Source of the DNA: Mycobacterium sp.
GTDB lineage: Bacteria > Actinomycetota > Actinomycetes > Mycobacteriales > Mycobacteriaceae
NCBI RefSeq assembly: GCF_004298145.1
Contig: NZ_SCRH01000025.1
Location: forward strand, 50,170-114,169
Direction of reading: 5' to 3'
Length of the DNA stretch: 64,000 bases
The notes beneath the pieces are model-generated. The model was not told the DNA's origin. It saw only the letters and a list, made by a program, of their open reading frames with translations, and searched no databases. Position 1 is the stretch's first letter. Each line of letters begins with the position of its first letter. This document shows positions 61,158 to 64,000 of the stretch, piece after piece. The translations under genes were made by a program, and so were the position numbers.

Positions 61158-62344
61158 CAGTGCACCGCATCTTTCTGTTCATCCACGTGCTCGGTGATGG
61201 CTTTGACCACGGCCTCGCCCGCCCGGCCGATCAATTGGTCACGCTTGCCTCTGGCCCAGTCGTGGGATGCGCGAGACGCTTCGAGTTGCCGCTTGAAGTG
61301 CGGAATCACCTTGCGCGCCATCAGGTCATAGCAGTGATACGTCGCCTCCGGGGAGGCCCAGTCATGGCCGAGCATCAGCAGGGTTCCGAAGCCACCGGAG
61401 CGGTCGAGCAAGTCTTCGATATGGGCGATGGCGTCCTCGGGCGTGCCGATGCAGCAATTCCCCTTGGCCGCATAGTCCGCGACGAACTCGTGCGGCGTCT
61501 GGGTGCCTTCAACGGTGTTGGCCAGCGGGACGAACCCGGCGGCGCCGAAGTAATTCGCGAAATCCTGTAGCCCGTAGGTGCAATCGTCGATGGCCTGCTC
61601 ACGGCTGTCGGCGATGTGCATGATGCTCAGGACGCGCCAGTCGCCGCGGTCCGGCTCGTCGCGGCCGGCTTTGGCGGCCTGTTCGCGGACCACGTCCCAG
61701 GTGGTCTCCAGCGCCGCGTAGCCGCCGGGCACCGACATCGACAGCGATAGCAGTGAGGTGCCAAGCGCACCGGCCAACCGCGGACCCGACGGTGAAATCA
61801 TTGCCGCGGTGGAGATTTCGGGGTAAGGCCAAGTGTAGGGCCGGATATGCAATTGCGCGTCGCGCAGCGTGAACCAATCGGAGTGACGGTCGATTCGTTC
61901 GGTGGGTGCGGCGCGGAACAGCGCCAGGATGGCATCGAGGGATTCCTGCATCATCCGTCGCTGCTCGACGGGGTCGATGCCCATCATGTAGGCATCAGAG
62001 GGCAGTGCGCCGGGCCCGGCGCCGAACATGACCCGGCCGCGGGTCAGGTGATCCAGCAGTACCCATCGATCGGCCACCATCAGCGGATGGTGATAGGGCA
62101 GTGACACCACTCCCGTGCCCAGCCGGATGTGTTTGGTCCGCTCGGCCGCCGCGGCGATGAAAACCTCCGGGCAGGCGATCAGCTCGTAGCCGCCGGAGTG
62201 GTGCTCGCCGAACCACGCTTCGTCGAACCCGAGCCGATCCAGTGCCACGACGCGTTCCATGTCGTATTCCAGTGCCACCGTCGGTGATTGACCGACAGGG
62301 TGAAACGGTGTGATAAAGACACCGAAACGCAGGGGCACGCTCAT
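61157..62344 (-). CDS. LLM-class flavin-dependent oxidoreductase (Rv3618-like)
   Basis: A 395-residue luciferase-like TIM-barrel monooxygenase: RFGVFITPFHPVGQSP, WFGEHHSGGYE, LGTGVVSLPYHHP, GRVMFGAGPGALPSD. It may use FMN or F420. It probably oxidises the same substrate that EphA hydrolyses. ATGA overlap with ephA upstream and TGATG with the dehydrogenase downstream, so a tightly coupled operon. Confidence 0.9.
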   Translation of the reverse strand: MSVPLRFGVFITPFHPVGQSPTVALEYDMERVVALDRLGFDEAWFGEHHSGGYELIACPEVFIAAAAERTKHIRLGTGVVSLPYHHPLMVADRWVLLDHLTRGRVMFGAGPGALPSDAYMMGIDPVEQRRMMQESLDAILALFRAAPTERIDRHSDWFTLRDAQLHIRPYTWPYPEISTAAMISPSGPRLAGALGTSLLSLSMSVPGGYAALETTWDVVREQAAKAGRDEPDRGDWRVLSIMHIADSREQAIDDCTYGLQDFANYFGAAGFVPLANTVEGTQTPHEFVADYAAKGNCCIGTPEDAIAHIEDLLDRSGGFGTLLMLGHDWASPEATYHCYDLMARKVIPHFKRQLEASRASHDWARGKRDQLIGRAGEAVVKAITEHVDEQKDAVH

Positions 62345-63306
62345 CGAAGCTCCAATCCGTTGACGAATTCCAGTAGGGCCGCATTCACCTCGCCGGGGCG
62401 CTCCTGCTGCAGCCAATGCCCGGCGCCGTCGATCATCACCTGCCGGTACGGTCCGGAGATCGCCTCTGAAGCGCGGTCGGCGCGGGTGAAAGACAGGACG
62501 GGATCGGCCGTCCCGCCGATGAACAGACACGGCACCGGGATCTTGGCGCCGTCGAGTTCGGGGGTGGTCTCCCAGTTGCGGTCGAAGTTGCGATACCAGT
62601 TCAGGCCGCCGGTGAAGCCGGTCCGCGAGAACTCGGCGATGTAGTGGTCGAGCTCGTCCTGGCTTATCCACTCCGGCAGCCCGTCGGGTTCGGGAAGGCG
62701 TTCGAGGAAACCCTCCGGTCCCGGGGCCACCATCCGCAGGTCCGCGGTCTTGTCGCCGGATGTCCGTAAACCGCCCATCATGCGTCGCATCACCTGTGCG
62801 GGATCGGCATTCAATTCGGCGTCGGCGACGCCGGGCTCCTGGAAGTACAGGATGTAGAAAAAATTCTCGCCGAACATCTTGCGCCACGCCTGGGTGGGTG
62901 CCAGGTGTGGGCGGGGCGTCACCGGCACGCTGAGCGCGGCGACGGCCGCGACCCGGTCCGGGTGCAGCAGCGGAGCATTCCACACCACGGCGGCGCCCCA
63001 GTCGTGCCCGATCCACACGGCCCGCTCGGCACCGACGTCGTCGAGCAGACCGACCAGGTCGGCCGTCAACTGGTGAATGTCGTACGCCTCGACGGCATCC
63101 GGACGATCCGAACCGCCGTAGCCGCGCTGATCGGGCGCCAGCACGTGATAGCCGGCTTCGGCGAGGACGTCTATCTGGTGGCGCCAGGAGTAGGCCAGTT
63201 CGGGAAAGCCGTGGGCCAAGATCACGACGGGTGCGCCGCGATCGCCCGCTTCGCTAACCCGTAGCCGCACACCGTTGGTATCTACTAACCGTTGGGTTGG
63301 GGGCAC
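62341..63306 (-). CDS. ephA: Epoxide hydrolase EphA (Rv3617-like)
   Basis: A 321-residue alpha/beta-hydrolase epoxide hydrolase. Oxyanion HGFPELAYSWRHQ, nucleophile Asp in GHDWGAAVV, lid Tyr in LNWYRNFDRNW, acid Asp in GTADPVL and His in GAGHWLQQ. It opens epoxides to diols. GTG 63306 gives the H37Rv length (322). First gene of the ephA - LLM - dehydrogenase operon. Confidence 0.94.
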   Translation of the reverse strand: MPPTQRLVDTNGVRLRVSEAGDRGAPVVILAHGFPELAYSWRHQIDVLAEAGYHVLAPDQRGYGGSDRPDAVEAYDIHQLTADLVGLLDDVGAERAVWIGHDWGAAVVWNAPLLHPDRVAAVAALSVPVTPRPHLAPTQAWRKMFGENFFYILYFQEPGVADAELNADPAQVMRRMMGGLRTSGDKTADLRMVAPGPEGFLERLPEPDGLPEWISQDELDHYIAEFSRTGFTGGLNWYRNFDRNWETTPELDGAKIPVPCLFIGGTADPVLSFTRADRASEAISGPYRQVMIDGAGHWLQQERPGEVNAALLEFVNGLELR

Positions 63307-63418
63307 CGTCTCACCAAAGCACAACGGTTGCGGACTGAGAAGGGCCTGGGCCCGACGGCTTGTACGAATAGCATCCGCTTGGGCACCAAAAGGCCCGAAC
63401 CCCGGAATACTCGAGTTC

Positions 63419-63832
63419 ATGCGGTTGGACCATGTCGTGCTCTGGACGAACAATTCGCGGCTCTCGATGGATTTCTACACGCGCGTGGTCGGGCTGGAGC
63501 CGGTCCGGTTTGCCGAATTCGAGGCCGGCGACGCGCCTTTCCCGAGCGTGCGGATCTGTGCGGACTCGATCATCGATTTGGTGCCATCGGAAAACGTTTC
63601 GGGTACCGAAACCTTGACCCGGGTCGAAGGCAGCGCCGGCCACCGGGTCAACCATGTCTGCCTCGCACTGTCCAAGGCCGAGTACGACGCGCTGGACCGG
63701 CGCCTGCAAGCCGAAGGCGTGGATACCAGCGCGCGATTGAACCGGAGCTTCGGCGCGCGGGGTTGGGCGCCGCAGGGATTCTATTTCGCCGATCCCGACG
63801 GCAACGTGGTCGAGGCGCGCTACTACGACTAG
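63419..63832 (+). CDS. VOC-family (glyoxalase/bleomycin resistance fold) protein
   Basis: A 137-residue vicinal-oxygen-chelate protein: MRLDHVVLWTNN, DFYTRVVGLEPV, GHRVNHVCLAL, and C-terminal YFADPDGNVVEARYY. Conserved metal positions: H5, the H of NHVCLAL, and E of VVEARYY. Dioxygenase, glyoxalase or binding role cannot be told apart. Divergent from ephA with 112 bases between. Confidence 0.88.
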   Translation: MRLDHVVLWTNNSRLSMDFYTRVVGLEPVRFAEFEAGDAPFPSVRICADSIIDLVPSENVSGTETLTRVEGSAGHRVNHVCLALSKAEYDALDRRLQAEGVDTSARLNRSFGARGWAPQGFYFADPDGNVVEARYYD

Positions 63833-63880
63833 GCCGCAGGGTGCCGAGTCGGGAACCGCCGGTCGTTAACTGGGCAGGAC

Positions 63881-64000
63881 GTGGTGACCCGCTGCGCCCC
63901 GGCTCTGCCGGAGCTGGCGATCACCACAGGGCTCGATGGTGGTGACCCGCTGCGCCCCGGCTCTGCCGGAGCTGGCGATCACCACAGGGCTCGATGGTGG
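63881..64000. repeat. 58-bp tandem repeat with palindromic ends, at least two copies
   Basis: Two identical 58-bp copies start at 63881 and 63939; a third begins at 63997 and is cut by the window end. Each has GTGGTGA...TCACCAC inverted ends around a GC-rich core. A diverged single copy lies inverted at 52761-52806. The array is probably longer. Confidence 0.92.

Overview
The window is high-GC DNA from a Mycobacterium. From about 3.9 kb onward it is collinear, in inverted orientation, with the M. tuberculosis H37Rv block running from Rv3684 down to Rv3617. I recognised these homologues from protein sequence and gene order, not from a search. Several things present in H37Rv are absent: the PE/PPE and esx genes between lpqG and Rv3618, PE33 and PE_PGRS60/61 around Rv3649-Rv3653, the IS/fic island between Rv3644c and Rv3635, and Rv3633. 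This points to a non-tuberculous, probably slow-growing mycobacterium; the species cannot be fixed from the sequence alone.

Layout. 0-4 kb: a membrane-anchored Mrr-like nuclease, a three-gene cassette built around a DyP-type haem peroxidase, and tRNA-Pro(CGG). 4-9 kb: cds1 (cysteine desulfhydrase family), a metallophosphoesterase and the penicillin-binding protein ponA2, with a 59-bp x3 tandem repeat. 9-14 kb: whiB4, the paired ArsA/Get3-like ATPases, a RidA-like protein, a metallo-beta-lactamase-fold protein, and crp. 14-20.5 kb: the nth / TlpA-like / NUDIX / marP operon, ephE with a holin-like protein, and a secreted trypsin-like protease. 20.5-29 kb: acs, a secreted DUF4232 protein, the dppABCD peptide ABC transporter and a Fic-like protein with a degenerate motif. 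29-31 kb: two structured RNAs, an Ms1/MTS2823-type RNA and a 6C RNA, on either side of a HAD phosphatase gene. 31-36 kb: ssd and the tad/Flp pilus genes, with a MIRU-like repeat at one gene junction. 36-46 kb: a PAS-like protein, a DUF1998 helicase, cspA, topA, a class III adenylyl cyclase and a DNA polymerase III delta-prime-like gene. 46-53 kb: tRNA-Thr(CGT), cell-envelope glycosylation genes (Rv3635-like, galE1, Rv3632-like, ppgS, Rv3630-like), a DUF475 membrane protein and ppa. 53-58 kb: dacB-like carboxypeptidase, zinc metalloprotease, tilS, hpt, lpqG. 58-64 kb: a frameshifted 13E12 (DUF222-HNH) gene with an SOS box, a zinc alcohol dehydrogenase / LLM oxidoreductase / ephA operon, a VOC protein, and a 58-bp tandem repeat that runs off the window end.

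Functional threads. Many genes serve cell-envelope building and stress survival: ponA2, dacB and marP (peptidoglycan and acid stress), galE1/ppgS (galactosamine decoration of arabinogalactan), dpp (peptide or haem uptake). Others regulate: crp and the Rv3645-like cyclase are the receiver and a producer of cAMP, and whiB4 is a redox-sensing Fe-S regulator.

The least explained parts are the DyP cassette at 929-3858, the repeats that sit on gene junctions (6199, 13231, 34009, 52761, 53316, 63881), the two tad-cluster pseudopilin genes with no normal start codon, and the replacement of the esx/PE/PPE block upstream of ephA.
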